Positions 10,960 through 22,629 of a DNA stretch of 64,000 nucleotides are shown here, one piece after another (positions within the stretch are counted from its first letter, which is position 1; each line of letters starts with the position of its first letter). The notes under the pieces are model-generated. The model saw only the letters and a program-made list of their open reading frames with translations, was not told the origin of the DNA and ran no database searches. Made by a program: the position numbers and the translations under genes. This stretch comes from Ligula intestinalis (Eukaryota; Platyhelminthes; Cestoda; Diphyllobothriidea; Diphyllobothriidae): the NCBI GenBank assembly GCA_036362985.1, contig JAYGXS010000002.1, positions 85,163,206-85,227,205 of the forward strand. Direction: 5' to 3'.

Positions 10960-12650
10960 CTCCTAAAGTTAAGGAAGAAGAAGAAGAAGGGGGTGGGTTC
11001 ATGGACCAAATTATATTTGGACTGACGTTTCGAAAACCTTTTCACTTCCATCGTCAGAGTTTAGTGGTAGTTGAGTCTGGTGGTCTTGAATTAGTCCGCC
11101 TTGCCGTTTGCCTCAAATTATATCGGTGTTGGACGTGTGAACTTTGACCTGCCCGTTCGTTGTCGACCCCATTTGGTCTCCCGGAGGTTGACTGCTGGTG
11201 GGCTGGCGTGACCTTCGTCCCCTCTGTGGTCAGCGTAGTTGTGGGTGACTCAGTATGCTTGCTGGTCATTTTCTCATTGGCCCTGCCGATCACCCTCGCT
11301 TTCTCAAAGGCGAATTCGTGTTTGAGCTGTTGCACATGGCCATAGACTAAAGACAACTTGTCCTTGCGATTGATTGCAAGTTGCTGTTCGTGCAATCTTG
11401 TGCCCAGGCGTTTGCCCGTCTCTCCAACATACCTCGCGTGGCAGTTTTTGCATGGTAGGCTGTAGACTACGGCTGATTGCTCGGTTGCTGGCAGCGGGTC
11501 TTTGGACTTCATGATTTGTTGTCTGATTGTGAAATCTGGTCATACGTCACTCCAATCCCGAAGGGTTCTAGGATTCGTGCAGTCGCCTCTGAAACGTTTT
11601 TCACATAGGGGATGGCCAGCCAGAATTTCGACTTCTTCACTCGACCGATGAACGCGAGGCTTCCTGAGGCACTTGCGGATGAAGGACTTCGGATAACCGT
11701 TCATAGTGCTGATATCCAGTGCAGGTGGGAGGGAGGTGAATAACGAGATCACATCGAATGACACCATCACCTCGTCTGCATCTACCTCAATATGCTGAAT
11801 GCGCGTCAAGAACTCTTCAGCCGACTTCACTGTCCACGGCGAATCCTTGGTGAGGAGAGAAAGTCGCTGGTACAACCACTTTGATAGCTCAAAGGTTGGG
11901 GTGCCACGTAATTAGACGATGGGACGCAGCGGCACTCCTGTCTTGTGGACTTTTGGCAGGCCGTAGAAGCGCGCCATCGCGGTATCAATGGCTTTTTTGG
12001 CCAGGGCTTCTCTTCTCGTGAGGGCTTCCGCCTTTCTCAGCTTGTTGACCGTCTTGTTTATACTGTTCACGAGTTTTTGAACTCATTGGCAGTTGATGGC
12101 GTATAGGATTACTTGTCCATTAAGAGGTTGTTCACCTTTACCCCATACTCAGCCTCATCCATGACGACCATAGAGCGTCCTTTATCGGCGGGCAAGATAA
12201 CGATATCCTCAATTTTTCTTACATTCAGAAGTTATCGTTCTTCTGCTTTGGCAATCGTCGTTTGGCCTTTGTGTACAAAACCTGCAGTTGCTGTCTCGAG
12301 TAGCAGTTGTCGCTGGCGTAAAGCCAGCATGCTGTATGTCCCCGCACTGGGGCGGACTGGCGGTGTCCGTGTTGCAATCCACTGTCTGAGATGTGACAGT
12401 TACTTCTAAGTGATTGTCAAGTGCGTTCGCTTGTGGCATGATTTGGAGCGTTGAAATAAGGTCACCTCCCGTGTGGCGGGCACACCTAAGTGGCCCTTAA
12501 GGAAGTGTGACCAGTTGGGCACGTGCGTGGGCGCACTTGCGTCTGTCCCTCTCCAGAGGTTTAAGATCATCGCGTGGGCACAGTCACCGTGACGGCATAT
12601 GACCTTAAGACAGTCCGCTGTCGACAAGATAATCATTGTGCCAGTCGACC
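10960..12650 (-). mobile_element. Penelope-like element, internally deleted, with hammerhead end
   Basis: Read on the minus strand, the element carries ADKGRSMVVMDEAEYGVKV (near 12190), FYGLPKVHKTGVPLRPIV (near 11960) and VMVSFDVISLFTSLPP (near 11750), all from the PLE reverse transcriptase. The frame then jumps from PPALDI to STMNGYPKSFIRKCL, so the catalytic Asp-Asp region is deleted. Downstream is a GIY-YIG endonuclease at 11512-11054, VVYSLPCKNCHARYVGETG, with a Gln/Thr-rich tail. A hammerhead motif follows at 11018-11062 and a GAA/TTC tract at 10975-10990. Frameshifts occur near 11540 and 11880. The 12280-12650 part is repeated at 18590-19010, which supports it as the element's 5' region. 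Confidence 0.75.
11018..11062 (-). ncRNA. Hammerhead ribozyme motif, intact core (PLE 3' end)
   Basis: The minus strand reads ACT, CTGACGA, a 19-base stem-loop II region, then GAAACGTC and AGT. CUGANGA, GAAA and the GUC cleavage triplet are all present. Stem I is ACU with AGU. Stem III is only the self-complementary ACGU, as in the minimal type I hammerheads described for Penelope-like elements. Stem II (GGAA with UUUUC) is weak. Confidence 0.65.
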
Positions 12651-12808
12651 ACAGACACGACGCCTCAGGAAGGCTGGCATTCGGCTAGTCTAGACTCTTA
12701 ACAGTAGCCATGTTCGTAAAGCTAGCTATCGTCATCGAACTAGCCTTGTTTTTGATGACGAGCAAAATTTCCTCCAATGATATTCGATCCCATTACGGTA
12801 AACAACCC

Positions 12809-12892
12809 TAGTAGCAAATGCAGCCGGATTCCACTATGGCATCCTACCAAATAGGGCGGATTCCATGGTGGAATCCGGTTGCATTTGCTACT
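12809..12892. repeat. 30-bp-arm inverted repeat (hairpin)
   Basis: The left arm 12809-12838 (TAGTAGCAAATGCAGCCGGA onward) is nearly the reverse complement of the right arm 12863-12892, with about 25 bases between. GGATTCCATGGTGGAATCC in the right half is itself nearly palindromic. No coding or known element surrounds it. Confidence 0.7.
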
Positions 12893-13397
12893 GAGGAATC
12901 TCACTCCTCGCCGTTTGTCAACTAACTGTCCAATATGTTCTGCCTCCCAACCGGCCCACGTGATAGATGCTCTGGGCTAACACGGGGTTGGATCAGATCA
13001 CGACAGGCATTGTTCAAGATACACTTCCACAACAAATACCACATATGGCGGAGGGGTGTGTTGTGTCACCTGCAGGTTCAGATTCACGCCGCACCAACCG
13101 CTTGTGCCCGATGCCGCCTCCTGCACAGGCGAATGAGGGAGGAGAGAGTGTGCTGGATACAGCGCAAGTCTAATATAGCTTAAAACTGCTTTATGCGTAA
13201 TTCGCCGTCCCTGCACCATCCTGCTGGAAGTCGCTATTTCAGCCCAGTATTTCTTTCAGTCCTCAATAGCCGATTTTTCCGTCATGTTTATTAGTCGGCT
13301 GAAAGAGTCATCGCTACGGCACCGGGCTCCAGCTGTCTCAGCAGACAACTGCTGGGTCCTTCCGCTGATACATTCGCATTTCTCAGACCTGTTTACG

Positions 13398-13490
13398 ATT
13401 ACCTATGACTAAGGATTCCCGACGGAATCCGAAACGTCAGGAAAATAAAGTCCTTGTTCCAGTGATCGCATCTTCTTCTTCTTCGGGATT
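13398..13490 (+). ncRNA. Variant hammerhead motif with perfect stem II (PLE end)
   Basis: The plus strand reads CCT, ATGACTA, AGGATTCCCGACGGAATCC, GAAACGTC, AGG. Stem II (GGATTC with GAATCC) is perfect, GAAA and GUC are kept and stem I pairs CCU with AGG. The CUGANGA box, however, is AUGACUA. A TTC tract follows at 13468-13480. The copy at 61429-61472 shares the same altered box, so the change may belong to a subfamily. Catalysis is unlikely as read. Confidence 0.5.
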
Positions 13491-13499
13491 CACTACAAA

Positions 13500-14600
13500 G
13501 TCGCTGAGTGTATCCAAGAACTTTCACAGCTGCCCCCATAGAATGAGGTTTTCAGTGACGACCATTGACTAATCTCTTCTCTGTCGGCTCGGGTCGTGAA
13601 ACAGGATCGGATTTATCTGCCCAGGACCTTGGCAGCGTTGGGTGGCCGAATTTTAGCAACACCGAGACGTTTAGTGCGTGATATTTTTTGGCGTGGATGA
13701 GAGGTGAGCTTTCAAGCGTGTAGGAACGAGAACGTTGTCAGCCCCATGTTCAGTACCCGTCTCGGCACCACGCAGCGACCTGCTATCATGACCTCAGCTA
13801 TGGAATCTTGAGCTGACTAAAATATAGTCAGTGGCCGTCGTTCGAATGCCAGGTTAGTAGGTGTTTCTTGCGGTGTTCGAGGCACGTGTTGGTAACAAAC
13901 AGTTGGTCCCCATCAGCAAAGTTCAGCAATCTTTCACCATTCTGACATCGAGAAGCAAGCTCAAAGCGACCGATAAGATGGCTGTCTGCGGAGTGACCAA
14001 ATCCGGTCCGGCCAATGCAGTTCCCGGCAACAATCTGCAGATCGTAGTGAGGGAGCCTTTCAACTAATGCTTGTAGGTGTGCGAGTAAAACATAACATCA
14101 CACTGATCGGCAGCGGAGGTTGGTGCGTACACGAGAACGACGGAGATGTTTGTGAATTGACCCCTGAAGCGCACATAAGCCATGCGTTCATTGACTGGTT
14201 CCCAGGCAAGTAGTGCACGGTTCGCTTGTTATGCGAGGGCGACAGCCATGCCATATCTACCGCAGGAGTCCTTTGGGCCACTGTGGCATAAAGTGAAGTA
14301 TGAGTTGACTCCGGGGATCTTTATTTCCGTTGCACCTGAGTCAGGATGTCGGAATTCAGACAGGCAGCAGACATCTACGTCGTACTGATAGGGGCTGCGT
14401 TCTGCCAGACTTTGTGTACCAGGGTCTGATTCCGATTTAGTACTCCAGCTTGCACACTATTCGCCCGCACAACTACACCAGGGTTGCGCAGCCCGTTTGT
14501 GCTCGCGGATGCCGTAGCTTGAATCGTCGTGTAGTTATCGGACATAGTTTTCGCTAAGTCTCTTGGGGTTTGTGAGTATGGGACGGGTCCCCAACAGGCG
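13500..14600 (-). mobile_element. RTE-like non-LTR retrotransposon, endonuclease domain relic
   Basis: Minus-strand frames give LLAWEPVNERMAYVRFRGQF, ISVVLVYAPTSAADQ (near 14200-14080), DLQIVAGNCIGRTGFG (near 14020) and ERLLNFADGDQLFVTNTCLE, HRKKHLLTWHSNDG (near 13930-13830). These are the ordered landmarks of the apurinic-type endonuclease of RTE/SR2-like elements. The usual GDxNAR motif has decayed to GNCIGR, which would remove a metal-binding Asp. Several frameshifts and stops make it a dead copy, and no RT follows before the hammerhead motif at 13.4 kb. Confidence 0.68.
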
Positions 14601-14959
14601 CTTGGATTGTCTGTTCGAAGTTGTCTCCTCTAGCGCTTTGGTTCAATAGCCTAACCACAAGGCAGCGGTGAAAAGCGAACTTATTTTATGTCGGTTCACA
14701 CTCACCATGTCACAGTGCCGTGGTCAGGCTTTGCGACACTTTATAGGCCTTTGGTGTGTGTCAGACCTCAGCCCACCGCGTCCTAGTAGCATTGCCGCTA
14801 CCGGTCTGCGACAGCTTATTCGCCAGACCCGAGAGTCTGTTTATTTCGTATTTTTCCTCCCCTGAAGGTCGTTCCACTATCCGCCGCCTGTGGACGCGCC
14901 GAATAGCCAGCAGCTAGGCTAGCGGGCAATCCGTCTTTCCAGTCAACCACCAGATGTTT

Positions 14960-15110
14960 AGGCAGATGGAAATTGCCAGCAAAACCAAGAGAGACTGAAA
15001 TGACCATTTCAGGGTCATTAGCCGTCAACAGCCGGGTTCGAGCCTCGGATAGTGCACCTGGCTGGCGGTGGTCATTCCCGTCTCTTCTTTTTGCCGGCAG
15101 TCGGCTTCCT
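14960..15110 (-). repeat. tRNA-derived SINE, family B, minus copy
   Basis: On the minus strand GAGGCTCGAACCC is followed by GACGGCTAATGACCCTGAAA, TGGTCATTTCAGTCTCTC and a CTTGG-rich end. The same order of blocks occurs at 42.2, 60.0, 60.3 and 61.2 kb. The 5' tRNA-like part is incomplete here. Confidence 0.5.
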
Positions 15111-17205
15111 ATGAATGCTATCTTTCATAGGCTGTTTTCAAGCAGCAGGCCTAAGTCAGTATAAAAAAGACCAACACTGGCTCACCTCTTAATGTGTTGT
15201 TTTTACAAAAGATTTGGTCCTTCTGAAGATCGACGTGTCAATGAGTTTTTTTAATTACATCAGTATCTATCATTCGGCATGTTACTCCGACTTCCGGAGT
15301 AATCCGCCTTTGTAGTAAAATTGTTCGACTATGACAGTCGGCATGCAGACGGCTATGCATTTATTAGTCTAGCGCTATATGTCAGACAGCACTTTTAATC
15401 ACGCAGCATGTGTTAGCCAGCAATTTTTTTGGAGTAAATATAGAAGAAGTTTCGGTATTAGAACGGACATTTCCTCACATCCAGCTGATTTTCTATGCTA
15501 CTAACTGTCGCATGTCACGCCTGTTTTCCTTAAATATTTATTCTGAGGCGTGGGGGGGGGGGAAACACCGATATAAGTGAGGCAAGTCAAAGGAAAGAAC
15601 CTCCGCAACTTTTGTGTCTTCTCTTTTCACAAGTGTTTTGGTTGATGCATTTGAGCCACTGATTAATTTGCGGTTTTTTGTTGCATTTCCGCATACTCTC
15701 CCAACTTCACCGCTTACTGTCCATTCAAGTATCCCTTTTATATTTAAACTTTTAAAACTGATAGGTGGAAACTAATAGGTGCTTTTCCATAGATCTATTT
15801 TTGCCAAATGATATGAAAAAAAATATTTTCCGTCAATTATTTCCCTGAAGTGTTTTTCCCTGTTGATGCTGAACTTTACTGGAACACACCTAGTTTTGCT
15901 CTATTTTTAAAAAAATGTCGTAGCCGGTTGGAAAAATTGTCAGTGGAGATTCGCTAGGCCAGGTCTGATATAAGACCGTAGTCCGCACGTGTCATTTTGG
16001 CGATTCCATTCGAGAAGATCTTGCTATCTCAAAACACTTTATTGTTTCAAAGAAAGGCGTCCTTTGAGAAAATAAGGAAATTTATTCAGTAAATTTTAAA
16101 CACTGGATCCTCAGTTCGTCGTCAGACTTGAGAAAAATGTGCAAACAACAGTTAACATTTAAAAGTGCTGATACAGTTATGCAGTCATCTGGTGTAGGCG
16201 CTAATTGGTAGTTGCAATTTGCGTCACATAGTGGTGTTGGAGGGGAAATAGATGCACAATAGAGAAATTGGTGCACCAGACCTTGGCTGCCGTGAGGGCG
16301 GTTGGGAACATGGATGTAGACGCGTCTGCTGTGATTCCCACATAGTGGTTGTCATAATTAGCAGTCGCATAGGCGTAATGGTTAATTGGCAACTGTAATT
16401 TGAGTCTGTCCAGAGTCAGTCCGGGGCTTCCGGTGTGGGCACTAATTGCGGTTCCATAGTTGTCGGCTGCCGTCTCTTCCACCTTTCTTTTCGATGTTTG
16501 TACACTCCAGCCAACTCGGTAGGCCGGTTGATGCATAAGGCCATGCACTCCGATGACTACTGATTTACTGAATAACTTTTCTCATTTTCCCAAAGGACCC
16601 CTTTCCTTGAAATTACATTTCTTGGGATACCTGCCTTCCAGTTTATACGGTACTTGTTTTTGGTAATGTTTGCTGAGTTCTGCTACTTATAAGAGCTTCC
16701 TCCCATGTTTTTGCTGAGGTTCCAGTACTTATGTCTGACAGCTCACATTGCTGCCCAGCACCCTTGTTCCGTGGCCACTGCAACCAGGAGTTCTATTCAC
16801 ACCAAACGCCTCTCATAGCTGCCTTCCATCTTTTCCAACAACCCGGAATTTGGCCTGATGATTATAGTGCTTTGAATACAAACATTGCTCGGACGTTACA
16901 TATGGAATGAATGTAAAATATCACAATCTTGTAGGAAACTTGCAAGTCTAATATTCTGGCGGTAATAGCTCTGCATCGTACCTCTGATAATTTTCGGCCG
17001 TACCTTTGCTATGGAAAGGATCTAAACGAGATTTCCAGGGTCAACTGGTGCCCTGGGTTTCTTCGTGCGAAGGAAACACATCAGCGAGCTGTCACACCTA
17101 TGTAACAACCGCTTGCTCGTTGTGCATATGAGTGGGAGTGGCCACGTTTTCTATCGTAACTCAAAGTTAATGTCCCGCAATATAAGTTCAACCACTTTTT
17201 TTCAG
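15110..17205. other. Long stretch without recognised genes
   Basis: It holds an 11-12-base G run near 15551. A locally repetitive block at 16200-16480 has related words such as TAATTGGTAGTTGCAATTTG and TTAATTGGCAACTGTAATTT. No motif was recognised on either strand. Confidence 0.35.
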
Positions 17206-17430
17206 CATGCGCCCGCAGCCCTGCTTAGCCTTGGTTCCCTATACGCCTCGTATATCCCTACCGGGATTAGCCACGAAGAAACCGGCTCCCCAGCCGGAAG
17301 AGAAGGTGGATAGAGATGAAGAGGACAGTGATAAAGATGCCACAATGGATGCGTCTGGCCCTCCACCGACCTGCCTTACTTCTCAGCCTCTCCTGTCCTG
17401 GCCTTATCCTTCGTTTTCACCTCCCTCCGG
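17206..17430 (+). CDS. Orphan coding exon candidate, unknown product
   Basis: A 225-base open stretch is bounded by a strong acceptor (CCACTTTTTTTCAG, 17192-17205) and a donor GTAAGC at 17431. The length is a multiple of three and stays open in the frame that starts at 17207. It encodes a Pro-rich, charged segment: PYTPRISLPGLATKKPAPQ, then PEEKVDRDEEDSDKD. No family was recognised and no partner exon was found. Disordered composition and good splice sites suggest a real internal exon, but an ORF of this length can arise by chance. Confidence 0.35.
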
Positions 17431-18589
17431 GTAAGCTATCGACCTGCCTTTGCTTCTTATGTGGACTACCGGCCAAGAGAGGGCTAGGAAATGACCTCGC
17501 ATTATTGTTAGGCTTACTGTTATTTTGTTGCACGGAATAACACTCCTTGAAAGTGCTCCCTTTCTAGACTGGAGTTCATTCATGAAAGAAATCGAACGAA
17601 GAAAGAATAGGTAAATGTAGTAAAGGAGGTACGTACCAAGGTAGAGTTACAAACAGCGTGAGTGGTTTTGGCTAGCATGAATGGGACAGCGTGCATGGGG
17701 TGGCTGGAGAAAGCCGGTGGTTCAGTTAAACGTCAACGGCAAATCAGTATGCCGTGACAGTATGGGTTGAATTAACAGATACCCTTAGCAGTGGAAGTAG
17801 AACCAACTGTTGGGAAGAAGATCTGGTTGCTGGGACTTCTCAGTTGGACTGGGAAGGAACCATGGCCTGGAATGGATGTGCTAAGAGTGGTTGATAGCCT
17901 CCATCTCGCTACACGACAGAATGCCGGTTAGAAAATTCTTCATATCGTGGTCACATAAGATGACTCAGGAAATACTTTGTTGTGAAAAGTCATGCGAAGG
18001 CCTGAGTGGTAGGGAGAGTAAATTCTGTACAGAGTGAATGGGAGAATGGGCAGTAGAAAATTGACTGTCACACGTCCGCACAACCGCAAGCCAGCGGACG
18101 CCGTGTAAAGTGATGTATGCTCGGCAGTCGTCACATGAGGTCCTGTGATTGGCTGTTCTAGGGACCGGAAGCAGCAAGCTTTCTAAAAATGCACTTCGAT
18201 TTGAGCTAGTCGTGACAAGCGTTCACAAGTGCACTTCGTGTGGAGCTAATCACTACAAAACCACTAGCTCTAACCAAATCCGGCCAATTTACGTGAAGAA
18301 AAAAATGTGTTACCCATGATCAGTCGAACGGTGTTTGGTTGGACAATTTCATAAAAGGAGTGGTTGAATTTGATTCCTCAAATTCAAATGAAACACATCA
18401 CGTTACCCCCCCTGGTGCATTAGTGGAGAGCAGCATTCAGCATGTACTACTATGATTCTTGACCTTTTTATGGAGGACCCGTCTCCCGCGTCGGCGAGTA
18501 TCTACGTCTGACAATTATACCTCAACTATGCCCCAAGGAAGAACATAATAACAAAGGCATAAAAAGTGGAAGCCAATCGAATGAGGGTT
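17431..18589. other. Unassigned stretch with a short local duplication
   Basis: TGCACTTCGATTTGAGCTAG near 18190 is echoed by TGCACTTCGTGTGGAGCTAA near 18231. No coding motif was recognised. AG-rich sequence at 17560-17650 may be intronic. Confidence 0.3.
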
Positions 18590-19010
18590 TTATTTTTTAC
18601 AGAAGCCGGAGTTGCTGTCTCGGGTGGCAGTGGCCGTAGGCGAAGCCCGAGCTGATGTGGACTGCGTCCAGTCACACCTGAGGATGTCTGCAAGTCTCAG
18701 CAAGTCCGATGCAACTTTCTGTGTGTGAGATGTGACAGTTAGTTATCAGTGATTGTGAAACGAGTTCAAATGTTGCACGATTGGTGCGTTGGATTATTCC
18801 AAGGAGTGTCGAGGATTGAGGTCACCTGCTGGGTGGCCGCAGGGTTGTGCGCTCTAGTGGCTCTTCAGGGACTGCGACTAGTTGGGCACGCTCGTGTACT
18901 CGCATGCGTATGCGATCGTGTGTGCACGAGTGAATATCCATCCAGCTGTTTAAGTGGAGACAGTCACTAGCGCATACACATAACTTTGAGGCCGCAATTA
19001 TTGAGTAATG
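18590..19010 (-). mobile_element. Penelope-like element 5'-region fragment
   Basis: This block matches the 5' part of the PLE at 12280-12650 over its length: GTTGCTGTCTCG, TGAGATGTGACAGTTA, GGTCACCT, TGGCTCTTCAGGGACTG against TGGCCCTTAAGGAAGTG, and AGTTGGGCACG occur in the same order and orientation. No RT or endonuclease adjoins it, so it is a solo fragment. Confidence 0.6.
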
Positions 19011-21885
19011 AACCGTCGTTGGCCGTCGGCCATAGGAGCGATTCATCAGGACAGCCTGCAAGGTCATGCTGGCAGTCAATTAGGCTCACTCCGGCTAGGA
19101 GTCAGGCCCTCCAGAGCGCGTTCTTCCTTACTCTTTTCTTGGTGCATTTCGGAACTGCCTGCGCGTTGAGTTAAGGGTTCGCTCGTTCACACACACACCA
19201 CGCTTTGGCTTTGTCAGCCACCGCGCTTGAGCCCATCTGCAGTCTTCTTGACTTCCCCTCGCCGTTGAATCACAGTGGGTATGGGAATCTAAGGTAAGCT
19301 AGATGAGTCGAAAGTCTTCTCCACTATTATCAAATGTATGCGCTAGTCACCTTCACGCCCACCTCGTAGAGCAAGGGTAAACGCGATCGCTGGAGTGCGA
19401 CCTTCGTTCTTCCGACCTTTTACATTCAAACTCGAGCCCACTAGTGACTAATAAGGCTAATTGACACACAAGGCATGCCGTATTTATAGGATGCCTTTAG
19501 CATACCACCACATACGTAGCGGCTCCCGCATTAATTTCTAATGCTCATTGGATAGTTCCTTCTCGAATCGCTGATTGTTGCAATTTCATCCCAACTGTTG
19601 GTTATTGGTGCGCTAATTATCTGGCAATTGGGCTCACTGACATTTCAACTGGAACCAGTGTTCTCCCGCATGGCTAACTTTTCTGTCCGGGCAAATTCTC
19701 GACATTTGCTGTGGACAGGGGAAGAACTTGCACACGTTGATGGGCTAAAGATCCGGTAAACCATGTACCCAGCGGCTCGTGCGATTGTTTCCTCCCCCTG
19801 TCGAGAGTTTTGGCCTCGCCGGGGTTGAATGTGCGGCCGAGGGCCCAGATTCACAAATAAACGTCATTTTTTTTCATTACTACCGCTCCTGCTGATGCCC
19901 CTGCTGCCTATTCAGACATCCGCGCCCGGAGTAATTGTTTAGTTTCTGTAGTGTGGTTGTTTTCTCCACGACTGCACTGTATCCGGTAAATTACTCGAAA
20001 CGCTCCCTCTTTCTGTTGCTGTTTGTGATGGTGAACTCAAGTGGGAATGCAAAACATCCCACTGATCAAATCCTTATTCCAGAACTCGCATCTCCTGAAA
20101 CTCCATTTTTCGCTTCTATGGACGACCTCAGTTAATCGAGGGTGAGGGAGAATTGTAAAGGCCCCCAAAGTGCTTATGCGTTTCCTCACGCTGATCACTT
20201 GCTCCGTTTTTTTTACAAAAGTGGTACGGCTCGCTTATCTTCAACAAAGTAGAAGTTAGGGTGTTTCTATTGAATTGTTGTTTGTCCATATATCCTGGTC
20301 TCAGGGTAGAATATAATCGATTCGTCCTTACATAGAGCTCCAATCTAGGGCCATTGGAGAGCTTCGAGTATTTAATATTATCGAGACGTGACCAAAAAAG
20401 CAGGACAGACCAGATTCTTCATTTCTGGCTTCCTTACTACCCCTCCTCCTCCATATGAAGTAGTCTGTATAGCGTCTTGCAAGTCAGGGTAATACGATAA
20501 ATGCCACTCACGGGAGTCTTAATTTTTTAATTCTGAAGAACTGGGCGGACGTTTGCCAGATAAAGCTGTTTGCTTGGGGGGGGGGGGGGGTAGAGTGGAC
20601 AGGGTAGAAACCAACACAGGCCCTGATGTGCTCAGGTGCTCAAGCATGTATTTACTCCGAATAACTTAAATCTAGATACACACTCATTTTGAGATCAAGG
20701 GGATATGAGCCCCAACATCTGATTTTAACCCGCATCGCCTCTGATTAATACTACCACCAGAAATAGTACCAGTACTAATAACACTCAGCTACATTGCTAG
20801 TCATTTGTATTATAAATTCTAGTTGTCGTATCAGTCTCAGCCTCCTTGAGCCTGTCTTGGCACCTGCTAGGGGTGAGTGAGTGCCGGTAGTGTGGTCGTA
20901 CCCGCGCAAAGTCTACTGTCACTTAAGACTTAGTTAGACGGTGTTTATGGCTTGCATTTGAGTAATCAGCCAACACCGGGTCCCGTTTGGTCTTCTTGAC
21001 CCCGGCCGGGGGGGGGGAAGAGTGTGGTTGGCGCCAACTACGTCCGCTATCACTATAATCTACCCCCTGAGACTTGTCACCTTCTGTACCAACCTGTTGG
21101 TAAACTTGGTGGACTTCATCGACATCGATGGTCGAACACAGACATCGTAATAGGAACCAACCCCTATAATGCAGATGGCCTTACACTTTACTCCAGGGAG
21201 ATTATGGTTAAGTCCAACGTTAGCTTTAAGGTTGGGACTAGGACCACCTTTCGGTTTAGATTTAGAACACAGGAATACGCAGCCCTACTTAACGTCAGCC
21301 CAGAGTCACCTTTATTACTGTGTGCGTTCCACTGCCAGTGTTGTACCGAAGTTGTTAGTTCACAGACCATTCTGCAAAGATCATAGTACATTTCCTTTTC
21401 CCATCGCCTTCTTTTAAGCAATTTTGGACTCAAAAAACTATGTCCGGCTAGAAGTTTGTTGTGGTGTTTCTGAAAGCATCCATAATGTTGTTTTGTTTTT
21501 TCTTTATATTGCAGGGCATCCGTACAAACGTCTTCCTTCCTTTTCAACCGCCCATTCTCCTGGCCATCAAATTTCGGTGAAAAGCCCTGAAACCACATGT
21601 CTGTCTCGATGGCGTCTTTCTAGGCGGCAATCTGCAAAGTCCCAGTTTGTACATACAAGCCCCCGCCCCTCCCCATCCTTTTCCATGCAACCCTGCGGGA
21701 AGTTTTATTCTTTTGCCAATTTTCCAGTTTTTGAATAAAAACGCAATAAGACAACCATGTCCGCTGTACTCTGTCTGTTTTTTTCTTTAAATTTCGGACA
21801 AAGACGTCTGGCTTGGAACAAACTAAGGCTGCCATGCTTGATGTTATAACCTTGGGTGCGCCGGCGTCGACACTGGTTATAGCCC
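19010..21885. other. Unassigned stretch
   Basis: A plus-strand frame ending at 20135 (TDQILIPELASPETPFF...) and a 120-codon frame at 21024-21386 were noted, but they lack known motifs. A 14-base G run lies at 20577-20590. Nothing else was recognised. Confidence 0.3.
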
Positions 21886-22404
21886 CCAGTTTAGTGTTAG
21901 GAAATAGAAGGCAGGACAGGATAGCAGATAATAGTTTACTGTGATTAGTTCTGCTTGTACATGAGCCTTGTCTTCTGGGTATCCGGCAACTTGGTCGTCT
22001 GTAGCGTGCTCTCGTCTGGGCCAACAGGTCTCGTCCCAGCAGCAGCGTGTGTTGTGTCGTTGGTCTCGGCAAACAAATCCCCTTGCCTCCAGCAACAGAG
22101 TGCTGCTTCCAGCGGTGGCAGCGTATTTAAGGACCTGCAGCCTTTGTTCCCTATTAGGCCCTCTGCAGTCGGCCATCACGTGCCCTCCGTGACGCGTGCA
22201 TTTGCATGCGTTCCTTCGTGGCCCCTTGTCATGCGTAAACTCAGAACCTGGCGGGCGGCTATCCTTCCGTCCTCAGGTGTCCGTCCGTTGAAGGTCACGT
22301 TATTGTCCCCTGCCTGCGCTGACCATGTGGACTTCATTTGTTCTCCTAACCTAAGGACGGCCCGGGCGAGAACTCGCGTGCTGGGCCGTCCTAACACTTA
22401 AACT
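21886..22404. mobile_element. Possible small element with short terminal inverted repeats
   Basis: AGTTTAGTGTTAGGA at the left and TCCTAACACTTAAACT at the right are inverted copies with one base inserted. They bound about 515 bases richer in GC than the flanks. No target duplication is evident and no coding domain was recognised. Confidence 0.3.
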
Positions 22405-22629
22405 CTAAAAAGTGAAAAAATGGTGTGAGACCCAGAAACCAGCTACGGACCGCCAGATGCTTACCCTGCTGATGGTTAGTGCAGTGGTCTCTAGCGAGCG
22501 ATGGTTTCGAAATAGGCCGATTGGTTTTCGAGGTAAACACGCTTGTCGACGTCGATGTGTTGGGCCCATCACTAGTTTCCGGCTGCCGGTAAAAAGTTAC
22601 AAACTATACATACAGTGATCGTTTCTGAA

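Noticed and set aside
21188..21598. 136-codon minus-strand frame
   Set aside because: It is open in a region also open on the plus strand, has no recognisable motif, and contains an acceptor-like tract only on the opposite strand.
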